Part shown: positions 1 through 7,522 of the stretch, one piece after another | Layout: every line of letters begins with the position of its first letter | Position numbering within the stretch: position 1 is the stretch's first letter | DNA from: Actinomycetes bacterium | GTDB lineage: Bacteria > Actinomycetota > Acidimicrobiia > Acidimicrobiales > RAAP-2 | Direction: 5' to 3' | DNA length: 64,000 nt | NCBI GenBank assembly: GCA_021806045.1 | Contig: JAJZDI010000004.1 | Coordinates: forward strand, 125,544 to 189,543 | Notes under the pieces: model-generated | Told to the model about the DNA's origin: nothing | The model's input: the letters and a program-made list of their open reading frames with translations, nothing else | Database searches by the model: none | Program-made: the position numbers and the translations under genes

Positions 1-732
1 CGGGCCGGGGCCTTCAGCGCCGGCGGGGGCGGACGCTGCCTCCCGGGCCTGGTAGAAGCTCATGACCTGTAGCTCGATGCTGAGGTCCACGTAGCGGATC
101 AGCACCTCGGGCGGCACTGTCAGCACCCGAGGTGCGAAGTTGAGCAAGGACCGGATCCCCACCGCCACCAGGCGTTCGGCGACCTGCTGAGCCGCTCCGG
201 CCGGGGTGGCCACCACGCCGATCGCCGGCTGCGTCACCGCGGCCACATCGGCGAGCTCATCGAGGTGGCGGACGGTGAGCTCGCCGACGTGCTCTCCCAC
301 CACCTGCGTGTCGGTGTCGAAGAGTGCCGCCACCCGGAAGCCCCGGGCCGAGAACCCCTGGGAGTTCGCCAGCGCCCTGCCCAGGTTGCCGATGCCGACG
401 ATCACCACCGGCCACACCTGGTCGAGTCCCAGGGCCCGGTCGATCTGCTCCACCAGGAAGGCGGCGTCATACCCGGCGCCGCGGGTGCCGAACGACCCCA
501 GGAGCGACAGGTCCTTGCGCACCTTCGCCGCGTTCACCCGCGCCAACGAGGCAAGCAGCTCGGACGACACCGTCGTCGTGCCGGCCCGGATCAGCTCCTC
601 GAGGATGCGCTGGTAGACAGGCAGGCGGGTGACGGTGGCCTCGGGGATGCGGCGCGGTCCTGCCGCCGTCGGCTGGCCCGACGGGTCCGGACCGTCGTCG
701 GGAGTACCGGAGGATGTCGAGGTCGGCGTCAT
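1..732 (-). CDS. rex: Redox-sensing repressor Rex (C-terminus cut by window edge)
   Basis: Rex senses the NADH/NAD+ ratio and represses respiratory genes when NADH is low. The protein has an N-terminal winged-helix DNA-binding domain (IPEATVTRLPVYQRILEEL, then the recognition region AAKVRKDLSLLGSFGTRGAGY) and a Rossmann domain with VIVGIGNLGRAL. The last visible residues (SFYQAREA) belong to the C-terminal domain-swapped helix, so only the extreme end is missing. The ATG overlaps the stop of the upstream SAM-hydrolase gene as ATGA, which implies translational coupling. About 25 extra residues precede the conserved domain. Identity is near certain; targets are not visible here. Confidence 0.95.
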   Translation of the reverse strand, partial: MTPTSTSSGTPDDGPDPSGQPTAAGPRRIPEATVTRLPVYQRILEELIRAGTTTVSSELLASLARVNAAKVRKDLSLLGSFGTRGAGYDAAFLVEQIDRALGLDQVWPVVIVGIGNLGRALANSQGFSARGFRVAALFDTDTQVVGEHVGELTVRHLDELADVAAVTQPAIGVVATPAGAAQQVAERLVAVGIRSLLNFAPRVLTVPPEVLIRYVDLSIELQVMSFYQAREAASAPAGAEGPGP

Positions 733-1646
733 CGTCGCGGATGGTAGCCATCGGGCCGGAGCACGACGGGGCGGGCCCGGCCGCCGGACAGCGACCGGAT
801 GCCGAGCAGCTCGGCGGCGGACGCTTCAGCCAGGGTCAGTGCCCACCGCCCGTCCGAGTCGCGCAGCATGCCGAGCTCGCCCGGTCCGAGGTGCCCGAAC
901 CCCCCGACACAACGGGTATGGATCTCCCCGGGCCCCGCCGGGTCCAGGGGCTCCACCCTGACCTGGAGGGAGCCGGGCCAGGGCCCGCCCCAGGGGCTCG
1001 CCCCGCCTGCGGCCAGGTCCAGCTGGACGTTGCCATACCGGTCGATCCACCGGACAGCAACCCGGACCTCGCCGGCATCGTCGGGACCCTCGGTGCCGGC
1101 GGAACCGGCAGCCAGGGTGACCAGGCTCGCAGGATCGGCGTCCGGCCCGAGCTCGGCAGGGTCGCCGCCGTTGCACAGGTGGGCGACGGCCGGAGCGAAC
1201 ACGTCGCGCCCGTCGAACGTCGATGCGCCAGGCAGGACGCGAACCTCCTCCACCGCGCCAAGGCGCTTGGCCGCCGGGACCAACAGCCCGTTGTCCGGGC
1301 CGACCAGCCAGGCCGGCCGCCCACCAGAGGGCGCACCATCCGCCCGACCGGCCGCCGGATTTCCCACGCCGATCGCCACCCCCCGTCGATCCGTCCCGAC
1401 TCCCGGGTCGACCACGGCCAGCACCACACCCTCACCCAGGTAGGCGACGGCCCGTTCCAGCGCGAGCGCCCCGGCGCGCACGTCGAACGGCTCGATGCCG
1501 TGGGTCAGGTCGATCGTCGTCACGCCGGGCGCCAGGCGGTGGAGGACGGCTCGGACCACGCCGGCGAATTCGTCCCTGTCGCCGAAGTCGGAGAGGAAGA
1601 AGACCGTGGACGCGCCATCGCTCCCCCGTGCTCCCCGTCCCGGCAT
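729..1646 (-). CDS. S-adenosyl-L-methionine hydrolase / hydroxide adenosyltransferase (DUF62 family)
   Basis: Members of this family cleave SAM to adenosine and methionine using an activated water; halogenase relatives use fluoride or chloride. Visible family signatures are FLSDFGDRDEFAG at the N-terminus, DLTHGIEPFDVR, and VVDPGVGTDRRG, followed by the C-terminal beta domain. I chose the internal ATG that gives MPGRGARGSDG because the longer reading adds an unconserved arginine-rich leader. The gene overlaps rex by 4 nt, so both are probably translated from one message. Whether a SAM-consuming enzyme has a functional link to redox control is unknown. Confidence 0.88.
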   Translation of the reverse strand: MPGRGARGSDGASTVFFLSDFGDRDEFAGVVRAVLHRLAPGVTTIDLTHGIEPFDVRAGALALERAVAYLGEGVVLAVVDPGVGTDRRGVAIGVGNPAAGRADGAPSGGRPAWLVGPDNGLLVPAAKRLGAVEEVRVLPGASTFDGRDVFAPAVAHLCNGGDPAELGPDADPASLVTLAAGSAGTEGPDDAGEVRVAVRWIDRYGNVQLDLAAGGASPWGGPWPGSLQVRVEPLDPAGPGEIHTRCVGGFGHLGPGELGMLRDSDGRWALTLAEASAAELLGIRSLSGGRARPVVLRPDGYHPRR

Positions 1647-1815
1647 GGCCGACGTTGCTGGCCTCGGATCGGGCACTCGGCACCTCCCTCGCCCAGACGG
1701 TACCTCGCGCCGTCCCACCCGTCGACGCGCCCGTCGACGGGTGGCACGCGCCAGCCGCAGGTGCCCGAGGGGCGGTCGGACCCACGACGGACAGTGCCAG
1801 CGAAGACCCCGCCGG

Positions 1816-2607
1816 TCAGCGACCCAGCTGGCGAGATCGCTCGGTCGCGGCGGCCACGGCCTCGATGAACGCCGAGCGGACGGCCTTGAACTCGAGAGTG
1901 CGGATGCCGGCCGCCGTCGTGCCGGCTGGCGACGTCACCGCTGCCCGCAGGTCGGCCGGACCGTCACCCGATTCGACCAGCAGCTTGGCAGCGCCGGCGA
2001 TCGTGCCGATGGCCAGATCGCGGCTGACATCGGGGGGGAGACCTGCCATCACCCCGGCGTCGATGAGCGCCTCGGCGACGAGGAAGACGTACGCGGGTCC
2101 CGATCCGGACAGCCCGGTGACGGCGTCGAGATAGCGCTCGGGCAGGCGCACCACGGTGCCCACCGAGCCGAGCACCGACTCGGCCCAGTCCAGGTCGGCC
2201 GAGGTCGCCGTGTCCCCGCCCGAGATCACCGACACCCCGGCTCCGACCAGCGCCGGAGTGTTCGGCATGGCCCGCACGACGGCCGTACCGGGAGGCAGCG
2301 CCGCGGCCAGGCGTGCGGTGGACAGCCCGGCGACCACCGAGAGCAGGCGGCGCGGGGGAGCCGACATCATCGACCGGCAGGCGGCTTCGGCCACGTCCGG
2401 CTTGACGGCCAGGACCACCCCCTCCGCCACCACCGGTTCGGCGACCACGGTGACCCCCGGATGTGAAGCAGCGATGCGCTCCCGCGCGCCGGGGTCGGTG
2501 TCGAGCACGGCCAACGATGCGGGATCGGCCCACCCGCCGGCGACCAACCCGCCCACCAGGGCGGCACCCATCCGACCACCACCGACGAGGAGCAGCTTGG
2601 GGGACAT
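1816..2607 (-). CDS. proC: Pyrroline-5-carboxylate reductase
   Basis: ProC performs the last step of proline synthesis, reducing 1-pyrroline-5-carboxylate with NAD(P)H. The N-terminal Rossmann motif reads LLLVGGGRMGAAL, the middle has VLAVKPD and VVRAMPNTPALVGAGV, and the C-terminal dimer domain carries the family signature GLSGSGPAYVF and SPAGTTAAGI. The length, 263 residues, is normal. It sits 90 nt after the YbjN-like gene and 169 nt before the SAM-hydrolase gene on the same strand, so one operon is possible but not shown. Confidence 0.95.
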   Translation of the reverse strand: MSPKLLLVGGGRMGAALVGGLVAGGWADPASLAVLDTDPGARERIAASHPGVTVVAEPVVAEGVVLAVKPDVAEAACRSMMSAPPRRLLSVVAGLSTARLAAALPPGTAVVRAMPNTPALVGAGVSVISGGDTATSADLDWAESVLGSVGTVVRLPERYLDAVTGLSGSGPAYVFLVAEALIDAGVMAGLPPDVSRDLAIGTIAGAAKLLVESGDGPADLRAAVTSPAGTTAAGIRTLEFKAVRSAFIEAVAAATERSRQLGR

Positions 2608-2697
2608 CCCCCGAACCTACCAGCGCCTCCGCCGGAGGCCGAGGAGGAGGCGGGGAGAAAGCGGCGCTCCGGGTCCGGGCGACGACTCCGCCTGTCG

Positions 2698-3198
2698 TCA
2701 GCCGGCGGGTGGGCGGCGCCGGTAGCGGCCGGCGAACCCCAGCGACATGGCCGTTGGGAAGTAGTCGTCGCAGTAGGCGAGGGAGGCGCCGACGATCCTG
2801 TCGAGCTCGTCGTCGTCGACACGGTCGTAGGGCACCCTGCCGACCAGGTAGATGGCGTCCTCGGGACCGATGGCGAACGCCATCCCGAAGAGGTCGGCGT
2901 TGCGCCGCAGGAGGTACGCGTAGGTCGCCTCGGGATCGGTCTCCGGGGCCGGCATGAACTGGCACTCGTGCTGGAGGGTCCGCTGGCCGAGGGTCAGCCA
3001 GACGGTGACGAACTCCCGCTCCTCGCCCCGCAGGCGCAGGTACCAGCGGGGGGCGCCGGTGAGCGGATCCCCCTCCGCCGGCCGATCGGCAGCCACCAGC
3101 GGGCCATCCCCTACCAGCTCCCGAGCTGCCCACCGGTCGATGACCGCGCTGACGGCGGCGATCGCTTCGTCGTCGGCGATTCCAGCGCCGCCGGTCAC
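2698..3198 (-). CDS. YbjN-domain protein following mshA
   Basis: A soluble protein of about 166 residues with the actinobacterial YbjN-like layout (type III chaperone-like fold): a segment with VTVWLTLGQRTLQHECQFMPAPE, then NADLFGMAFAIGPEDAIYLVGRVP, then YCDDYFPTAMSLGF. The start is taken as GTG because it overlaps the mshA stop (GTGA), indicating coupling. Genes of this type commonly follow mshA in Actinomycetota, but the biochemical role is unknown. No signal peptide or membrane segment is seen. Confidence 0.8.
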   Translation of the reverse strand: MTGGAGIADDEAIAAVSAVIDRWAARELVGDGPLVAADRPAEGDPLTGAPRWYLRLRGEEREFVTVWLTLGQRTLQHECQFMPAPETDPEATYAYLLRRNADLFGMAFAIGPEDAIYLVGRVPYDRVDDDELDRIVGASLAYCDDYFPTAMSLGFAGRYRRRPPAG

Positions 3199-4451
3199 GG
3201 GCACTGGACGAGGCGACCGACGGTCAGCTCGTCGTAGATGCCCCGCAGGAGGGTGGCCCCCTGGCGCCACGTATAGCGGCGTGCCCGGAGGACGGCGCCG
3301 GTGGACAGCCGCTCTGCCAGCAGCGGTTCAGCCAGCACCTGGCGCACCCACGCCGCGTAGGACTCGGGTGCACCGTCGTCGACCAGGAACCCGGTCCGGC
3401 CGTGGTCGACCAAGGTGCGGAGCCCGCCCACCTCGGATGCCACCACCGGCGTTCCACAGGCTGCAGCCTCCAGTGCGACGAGGCCGAACGACTCCGAGCG
3501 GCTCGGCACCAGGCACACGTCGGCGGCCCGGTAGTAGGTGGAGAGGAGCTCATGGGGCTGCGGCGGGACGAAGGTCACCTGGCCGTCGAGACCGAGATCG
3601 CCGACCAGCGCCACCAGCCGCTCGACCTCGGCGGCGCCGTGGGGACCGCTCGGGCCCCCGACGACCAGCAGCCGGGCGTCGGGGTGCTCCCCGGCAAGGG
3701 CGGCCAGGGTGTGCACGGCCGTCTCCGCGCCCTTGAGGGGCTGGATACGACCGACGAAGAGGAGCAGGGGACCGGCGGCGTCGACCCCGATGGCCCGGCG
3801 CGCCTGGGGCCGGTGGCCCGGTCCGAAGAAGGCATGGTCGACCCCAGGGGCCACGATCCGGATCCGCGTCGGATCGGCGTGGTAGAGGGCTTCGATCTGC
3901 TCGGCCTCGACGGTGCACGACGCCAGCACGGTGTCCGAGCAGCGGATGACGGCGGCCTCGGCCTCGGCCCGGCGGCTGGAGTCGTGAGCGGCCACCTCCT
4001 CGGGGCTCTCCTCAGCCTTGACCCGGTCGAGGGTATGGAACGTGCAGACGAGGGGCAGGTCGAGCTCGTGCTTGAGCTGGTGGCCGGCCAGCCCGCTCAG
4101 CCAGTAGTTGGCGTGGATGGCATCGAAGTGGGGATCGTCCTCGCCGCCCCCGGCCGCCGACATCGTCTTCAGCACACCTTCGGCGAACTCGTCGACCACG
4201 GCGGGGAGCGCCTCCTTGGCCATGGGGGCTCGTGGGCCTGCTGTCACGTGGTGGACCCGCAGCCCGGGCTCGACGTCCACCATCGCCGGCAGATCGGGGT
4301 CGCACGCTCGGGTGAAGACGTCGCAGGTGACCCCGGTCCGGGCCAGCGCTGCGGACAGCTCGCGGACGTAGACGTTCATGCCGCCGCCGTCGCCCGTCCC
4401 CGGCTGCGCCAGGGGTGAGGTGTGGAGGGAGAGCACGGCCAGACGTCGCAT
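3195..4451 (-). CDS. mshA: D-inositol-3-phosphate glycosyltransferase MshA
   Basis: MshA is the committing enzyme of mycothiol synthesis: it transfers GlcNAc from UDP-GlcNAc to 1L-inositol-3-phosphate. It is a GT4, GT-B fold protein. The N-terminus LSLHTSPLAQPGTGDGGGMNVYVRELS is diagnostic; the C-terminal half has FVGRIQPLKG, the LVVGGPSG strand and the nucleotide-sugar binding ESFGLVALEAAACGTPVVAS motif. Length 418 is normal. Mycothiol is restricted to Actinomycetota, so this gene is the best single phylum indicator in the window. The gene is coupled to the downstream YbjN-like gene. Confidence 0.95.
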   Translation of the reverse strand: MRRLAVLSLHTSPLAQPGTGDGGGMNVYVRELSAALARTGVTCDVFTRACDPDLPAMVDVEPGLRVHHVTAGPRAPMAKEALPAVVDEFAEGVLKTMSAAGGGEDDPHFDAIHANYWLSGLAGHQLKHELDLPLVCTFHTLDRVKAEESPEEVAAHDSSRRAEAEAAVIRCSDTVLASCTVEAEQIEALYHADPTRIRIVAPGVDHAFFGPGHRPQARRAIGVDAAGPLLLFVGRIQPLKGAETAVHTLAALAGEHPDARLLVVGGPSGPHGAAEVERLVALVGDLGLDGQVTFVPPQPHELLSTYYRAADVCLVPSRSESFGLVALEAAACGTPVVASEVGGLRTLVDHGRTGFLVDDGAPESYAAWVRQVLAEPLLAERLSTGAVLRARRYTWRQGATLLRGIYDELTVGRLVQCP

Positions 4452-4576
4452 GCGGGGATGAGCCTACCGGTGGGGTCGTCGGCGCCGGCCTCGGTCAGGC
4501 TGCCGCGTGCCGGGCTCGGCGGCGGCGGCGTTCCGTCCGACAGGCGACGGCCCAGGTCAGACCGGGTCGGCCGGGT

Positions 4577-5107
4577 TCAGCTCGGGTCCGGCGCCGCGCC
4601 CGCCGGGGCATCGGGACCACCACCACCGGCGACTCCGTTGCGCCGTGTCCCGCCGCCTGGACCGTGGGTGCCCGCCCCGTCCATTCCGTCACCCGCTCCC
4701 GGCTCGCCGGGCTCGTTCTCGTGGCGGAAGGAGAGGTAGATGCGCATCAGCGCCTGCTTCTGGTCCTCGCTCAGATGGGCGTCGGCGAAGATGTGCCTGG
4801 CCAGATCGGTGTCACCGGTCGGCTTTTCGAGGATGCCGGCCTGCACGTAGAGCGTCTCGGCCGAGATACGCAACGCCTTCGCGATCTGCTGGAGGATCTC
4901 CGCTGACGGCCGGCGCAGGCCGCGCTCGATCTGGCTGAGGTACGGGTTGGAGATGCCGGCCAGCTCGGACAGGCGCCGGAGCGACAGGCGCGCCGTATTG
5001 CGCTGCTCCCGGATGAACGATCCGAGCTCGTTGAAGCGGTCAGGCAACTCCTTCACGAACTGTGCCCCCTCACCGTGAGCGTGATGCGGTCCGCCCTTGG
5101 TCACCAC
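4577..5107 (-). CDS. XRE-family helix-turn-helix regulator
   Basis: An N-terminal Cro/C1-type domain spans roughly residues 25-85 (IREQRNTARLSLRRLSELAG as helices 1-2, ISNPYLSQIERGLRRPS as recognition helix region, then the domain-closing helices). Residues 90-135 form a helical segment (LARHIFADAHLSEDQKQALMRIY) and the tail of about 40 residues is Gly/Pro-rich and disordered. Proteins of this shape are common in Actinomycetota and in some cases regulate lipid or polyhydroxyalkanoate genes; the target here is not apparent. The GTG start is the longest; the core could begin at FVKELPDRF. Confidence 0.85.
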   Translation of the reverse strand: MVTKGGPHHAHGEGAQFVKELPDRFNELGSFIREQRNTARLSLRRLSELAGISNPYLSQIERGLRRPSAEILQQIAKALRISAETLYVQAGILEKPTGDTDLARHIFADAHLSEDQKQALMRIYLSFRHENEPGEPGAGDGMDGAGTHGPGGGTRRNGVAGGGGPDAPAGAAPDPS

Positions 5108-5203
5108 TCGCCCACCGCCCCGGCCGGCGGCACGTTGCGGCCGGCACGCGGTGCCGGGCAGCCACCTTCCGGGGCCAGCGGAGTGATCACGTCCGGCTGC
5201 CCC

Positions 5204-5758
5204 TCACGACAGCAGCTCCTCGACGGTGGCGCTCCCCGTCTTGTAACGGCGGACGATCTCGGCCTGCAGGGAGTCGATCCGCTCGTGGAGGAGCCTGCGG
5301 TCGGCAGAGACCGCCGCCTCCAGCTCGGAGAGGCGGGTGACGATGCCCTCCAGCGCAGCCTCCTCGAGGTCGCCCAGCCGGCCCACCCCCTCGGCGTCGA
5401 GGATCTCGTCGAGTTGCGCCGTCAGCTCGTCGCGCTCGGTGTCCGGCGCCAGCAGCATGGGCAGGCGGCCCGGCCCCGGCGGGCGGTGCGGTCCCGCAGC
5501 CAGGATCTGCGGCAGCTCGTCCACCATGGCAGCCAGGTCGTCGGCGGTCGGCTGGGGCGTGCCGTCCCGTCGATGGTCGAGCGCCCGCAGGACGATGTCG
5601 ATGCGGCCCTGGGCCAGCCGGCGGACGTAGGAGAGGCCGACCTCGGCCTCCTGGCACTCGGCGCGCATCTGGCGGATCTCCTCCAGCGGCCTCTCCTCGA
5701 TGCCGTCGAGGTAGCCGGGGACGAGGAGTGCTGCGAGATCGACGGGTCCGGAGGCCAT
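5204..5758 (-). CDS. rsiG: RsiG-like c-di-GMP-binding anti-sigma factor homologue
   Basis: In Streptomyces RsiG holds the sigma factor WhiG inactive when bound to c-di-GMP, through two helical copies of the signature E-x3-S-x2-R-x3-Q-x3-D. Here the first copy is exact (EVGLSYVRRLAQGRID, about residues 36-51). A second copy near the C-terminus (EAAVSADRRLLHERID) matches in spacing but has His in place of Gln. The rest is coiled-coil-prone helix with a Pro-rich linker, fitting the family's antiparallel coiled coil. The family is often annotated as an aerial mycelium formation protein. The ATG chosen gives MASGPVDLAALL; a start 20 codons upstream is possible. No partner sigma factor is in view. 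Confidence 0.78.
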   Translation of the reverse strand: MASGPVDLAALLVPGYLDGIEERPLEEIRQMRAECQEAEVGLSYVRRLAQGRIDIVLRALDHRRDGTPQPTADDLAAMVDELPQILAAGPHRPPGPGRLPMLLAPDTERDELTAQLDEILDAEGVGRLGDLEEAALEGIVTRLSELEAAVSADRRLLHERIDSLQAEIVRRYKTGSATVEELLS

Positions 5759-5833
5759 CGCGGACGAGCGTACCCCTCGCCGCAGGCGTCGGCGGCCACC
5801 CCTCGGCGCCGTCACCATCGCCGCTCGAAGCGG

Positions 5834-6283
5834 TCAGTGACCTCCGGGCGCGGGGCCCGGGCCCAGTGCACCGCTCCGCCCCGCCGGCCCGTAGCGGTAG
5901 ACGGCGACGGCGAGCACGTCGGTGACGGCGACGGGTCCGAACGTCCGGCTGTCGGTGCTGGCGCCCGGCGCGTCACCGAGCACCACCACCCCTTCGGTAC
6001 CACCGACGCGGACCGTGGCCACCCGCTTGACAAGGATCCGGCCACCGCCTCGCGGATCCCGGACGATGACGACAGCACCGGGGCGGACGAACCGGTATCG
6101 AATCCAGCGGGGAAGCCGTCTCGGGAGGCGGAGTGCGGCCAGCCGGTCGCCCGGCTGCAGGGCCGGCACCATCGACGTGCCCTCCACCTCGACCCGCCGC
6201 ACGCCTGCCAGAGCGGCCAGGACAGCGATTGCGGGCAGCACCACCAGGACCGCCACCAGGCGCCGTGCCGGGTGGGCCGTCAC
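5834..6283 (-). CDS. sodX: Nickel-SOD maturation protease SodX (S26 signal-peptidase family)
   Basis: A 149-residue membrane-anchored serine protease of the signal peptidase I family. One N-terminal membrane segment (VAVLVVLPAIAVLAALAG) precedes the catalytic Ser in VEGTSMVPALQPGDRL, and the general-base Lys lies in GGGRILVKRVATV, followed by VVLGDAPGASTDSRTFGPV. In NiSOD loci this protease removes the SodN propeptide to expose the nickel-binding N-terminal His. It is divergent from sodN across about 270 nt, which strongly supports the assignment over a general signal peptidase. Confidence 0.88.
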   Translation of the reverse strand: MTAHPARRLVAVLVVLPAIAVLAALAGVRRVEVEGTSMVPALQPGDRLAALRLPRRLPRWIRYRFVRPGAVVIVRDPRGGGRILVKRVATVRVGGTEGVVVLGDAPGASTDSRTFGPVAVTDVLAVAVYRYGPAGRSGALGPGPAPGGH

Positions 6284-6339
6284 CCGCCCGCACCAATCGC
6301 AGGCCCGGGCGCGATCTCGCGGCCGATGGATAAGGTGTC

Positions 6340-6354
6340 GTGCGGGGGCCGCAC
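6340..6354. promoter_or_regulatory. Inverted repeat in the sodX-sodN intergenic region
   Basis: GTGCGG-GGG-CCGCAC is a perfect 6-bp inverted repeat with a 3-nt centre between the divergent sodX and sodN genes. It could be an operator or merely GC-rich chance symmetry. It does not match the published Streptomyces Nur box (tTGCaa-N5-ttGCAA). Confidence 0.3.
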
Positions 6355-6555
6355 GCCCCTACTGGAGCACAGCGCCCTCACCCGGACCGCGTCGAACGGG
6401 ACGGTCCCGAGGGCGGACGCAACGTGGCGGACGGACGGCCGGCTTCGCCGTGTGAGGGACGAGTGCCCACCCACGGCGGGGACGATTCGTCCGTACCGCC
6501 GGACCACCCACCGGGACCCACCCCTCCCGGATAACCCGAGACAAGGAGCCCGACC

Positions 6556-6975
6556 ATGCGCATCGCCGACCGTCTGCTTGCTGCACTCGACCGTGTGTCG
6601 CCACCGTCCACCGTCAGTGCCCACTGCGACCTGCCCTGTGGCGTGTACGACCCGGCCCAGGCACGCATCGAGGCCGAATCGATCAAGGCGACCATGGAGA
6701 AGTTCAACGCCTCGAACGACGAGACCTTCAAGGTGCGGGCCACCATCATCAAGGAGGAGCGGGCCGAGCTGGTCAAGCAGCACCTGTGGATCCTGTGGAC
6801 CGACTACTTCAAGCCGGAGCACCTCGAGGCCCATCCCCAGCTGCACGACCTGTTCTGGCGGGCGACCAAGACCGCCGGTGAGTCGAAGAAGACGAACGAC
6901 GTCGCCGTCGCCGAGCGGCTCCTCTCGGAGATCGCCGAGATCGACACCATCTTCTGGGCGACGAAGAAGGGCTGA
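6556..6975 (+). CDS. sodN: Nickel-containing superoxide dismutase
   Basis: Cytoplasmic NiSOD that dismutates superoxide. The nickel hook HCDLPCGVYDP starts at residue 23, so the ligands His1, Cys2 and Cys6 of the mature enzyme are present. Removing the 22-residue propeptide (ending VSA) leaves 117 residues, the mature length known from Streptomyces NiSOD. The four-helix bundle sequence follows (QARIEAESIKATMEKFNAS, LWILWTDYFKPEHLEAHP). A good Shine-Dalgarno, ACAAGGAG, lies about 8 nt before the ATG. The divergent sodX supplies the processing protease, and nickel uptake may come from the NiCoT transporter near 56 kb. Confidence 0.97.
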   Translation: MRIADRLLAALDRVSPPSTVSAHCDLPCGVYDPAQARIEAESIKATMEKFNASNDETFKVRATIIKEERAELVKQHLWILWTDYFKPEHLEAHPQLHDLFWRATKTAGESKKTNDVAVAERLLSEIAEIDTIFWATKKG

Positions 6976-7010
6976 CCGTCCCGGTCGAGCCGGGGCCCCC
7001 TGGCGGGCCC

Positions 7011-7108
7011 GGACCGCGGTGACGCGGTCCTCCGGCAGCCGGACCGGCGACAACAGGACCGGCGCGATCTGATCACGGGCCCTCGGGGGGAACCTCGGGG
7101 GCCCGTGC
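7011..7108. terminator. Paired hairpins between convergent sodN and the zinc-finger gene
   Basis: Two strong perfect hairpins lie in the gap. The first is GGACCGCG-GTGA-CGCGGTCC at 7011-7030. The second has 10-bp arms CACGGGCCCC/GGGGCCCGTG at 7074-7083 and 7099-7108. No T-tract follows either, as is usual in such GC-rich genomes. They probably end transcription from both sides. Confidence 0.55.
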
Positions 7109-7167
7109 CGCGCCCGGTCCGCACAGGAGGCCCGCCGGTCCACGTCTCCTCCCGGAACCGGCCCCCG

Positions 7168-7461
7168 TCAGGCCGGCGGGGACGGAGTATCCCCGCCGGG
7201 TCGGGGCGCCTGGTCGTGCGCACACGCCTGGCAGTGCGAGGCGGCGGGATCGTCCTCGAGCACCGACGCCTCCACGGGGCCTCCACAGCGGGTGCAGCGT
7301 CCGTAGGCACCCTCGTCCAGCCTGGCCAGTGCCGCCTCGACGGCGGCCAACGTGGCTTCGGCCCCGTCCAGCTCCTCAACGAGGGCATCGGGTGCCCGGT
7401 CGGGGCCCTGGCCGCCGTCGTCCGGCTGGGAAGGGGTCAGGGTGCCCTCAGCGGTGGTCAC
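7168..7461 (-). CDS. DksA/TraR-type C4 zinc-finger protein
   Basis: A 97-residue protein with a helical N-terminal half (ALVEELDGAEATLAAVEAALARL) and a C-terminal C4 zinc finger: YGRCTRCGGPVEASVLEDDP with a second Cys pair in HCQACA. This is the pattern of the short DksA/TraR relatives that act at the RNA polymerase secondary channel, but the short coiled coil makes the exact role uncertain. The GTG start (MTTAEGTLTP) is chosen because the longer reading would overlap the divergent aminotransferase start. Confidence 0.75.
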   Translation of the reverse strand: MTTAEGTLTPSQPDDGGQGPDRAPDALVEELDGAEATLAAVEAALARLDEGAYGRCTRCGGPVEASVLEDDPAASHCQACAHDQAPRPGGDTPSPPA

Positions 7462-7522
7462 GGGGCGATGGTAGCCGGGAGGCGAGTCGAGCCCGCTCCC
7501 GGGCGCATCGTAGGGTTTGCAC

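Noticed and set aside
6340..6354. Nur box in the sodX-sodN gap
   Set aside because: Symmetry exists but the sequence does not match the known Nur consensus; kept only as a low-confidence inverted repeat.
5074..7072. Long plus-strand open frame opposite rsiG and sodX and over sodN
   Set aside because: Its product is Arg/Pro-rich with no family features, and the opposite or alternative frames hold recognised proteins.
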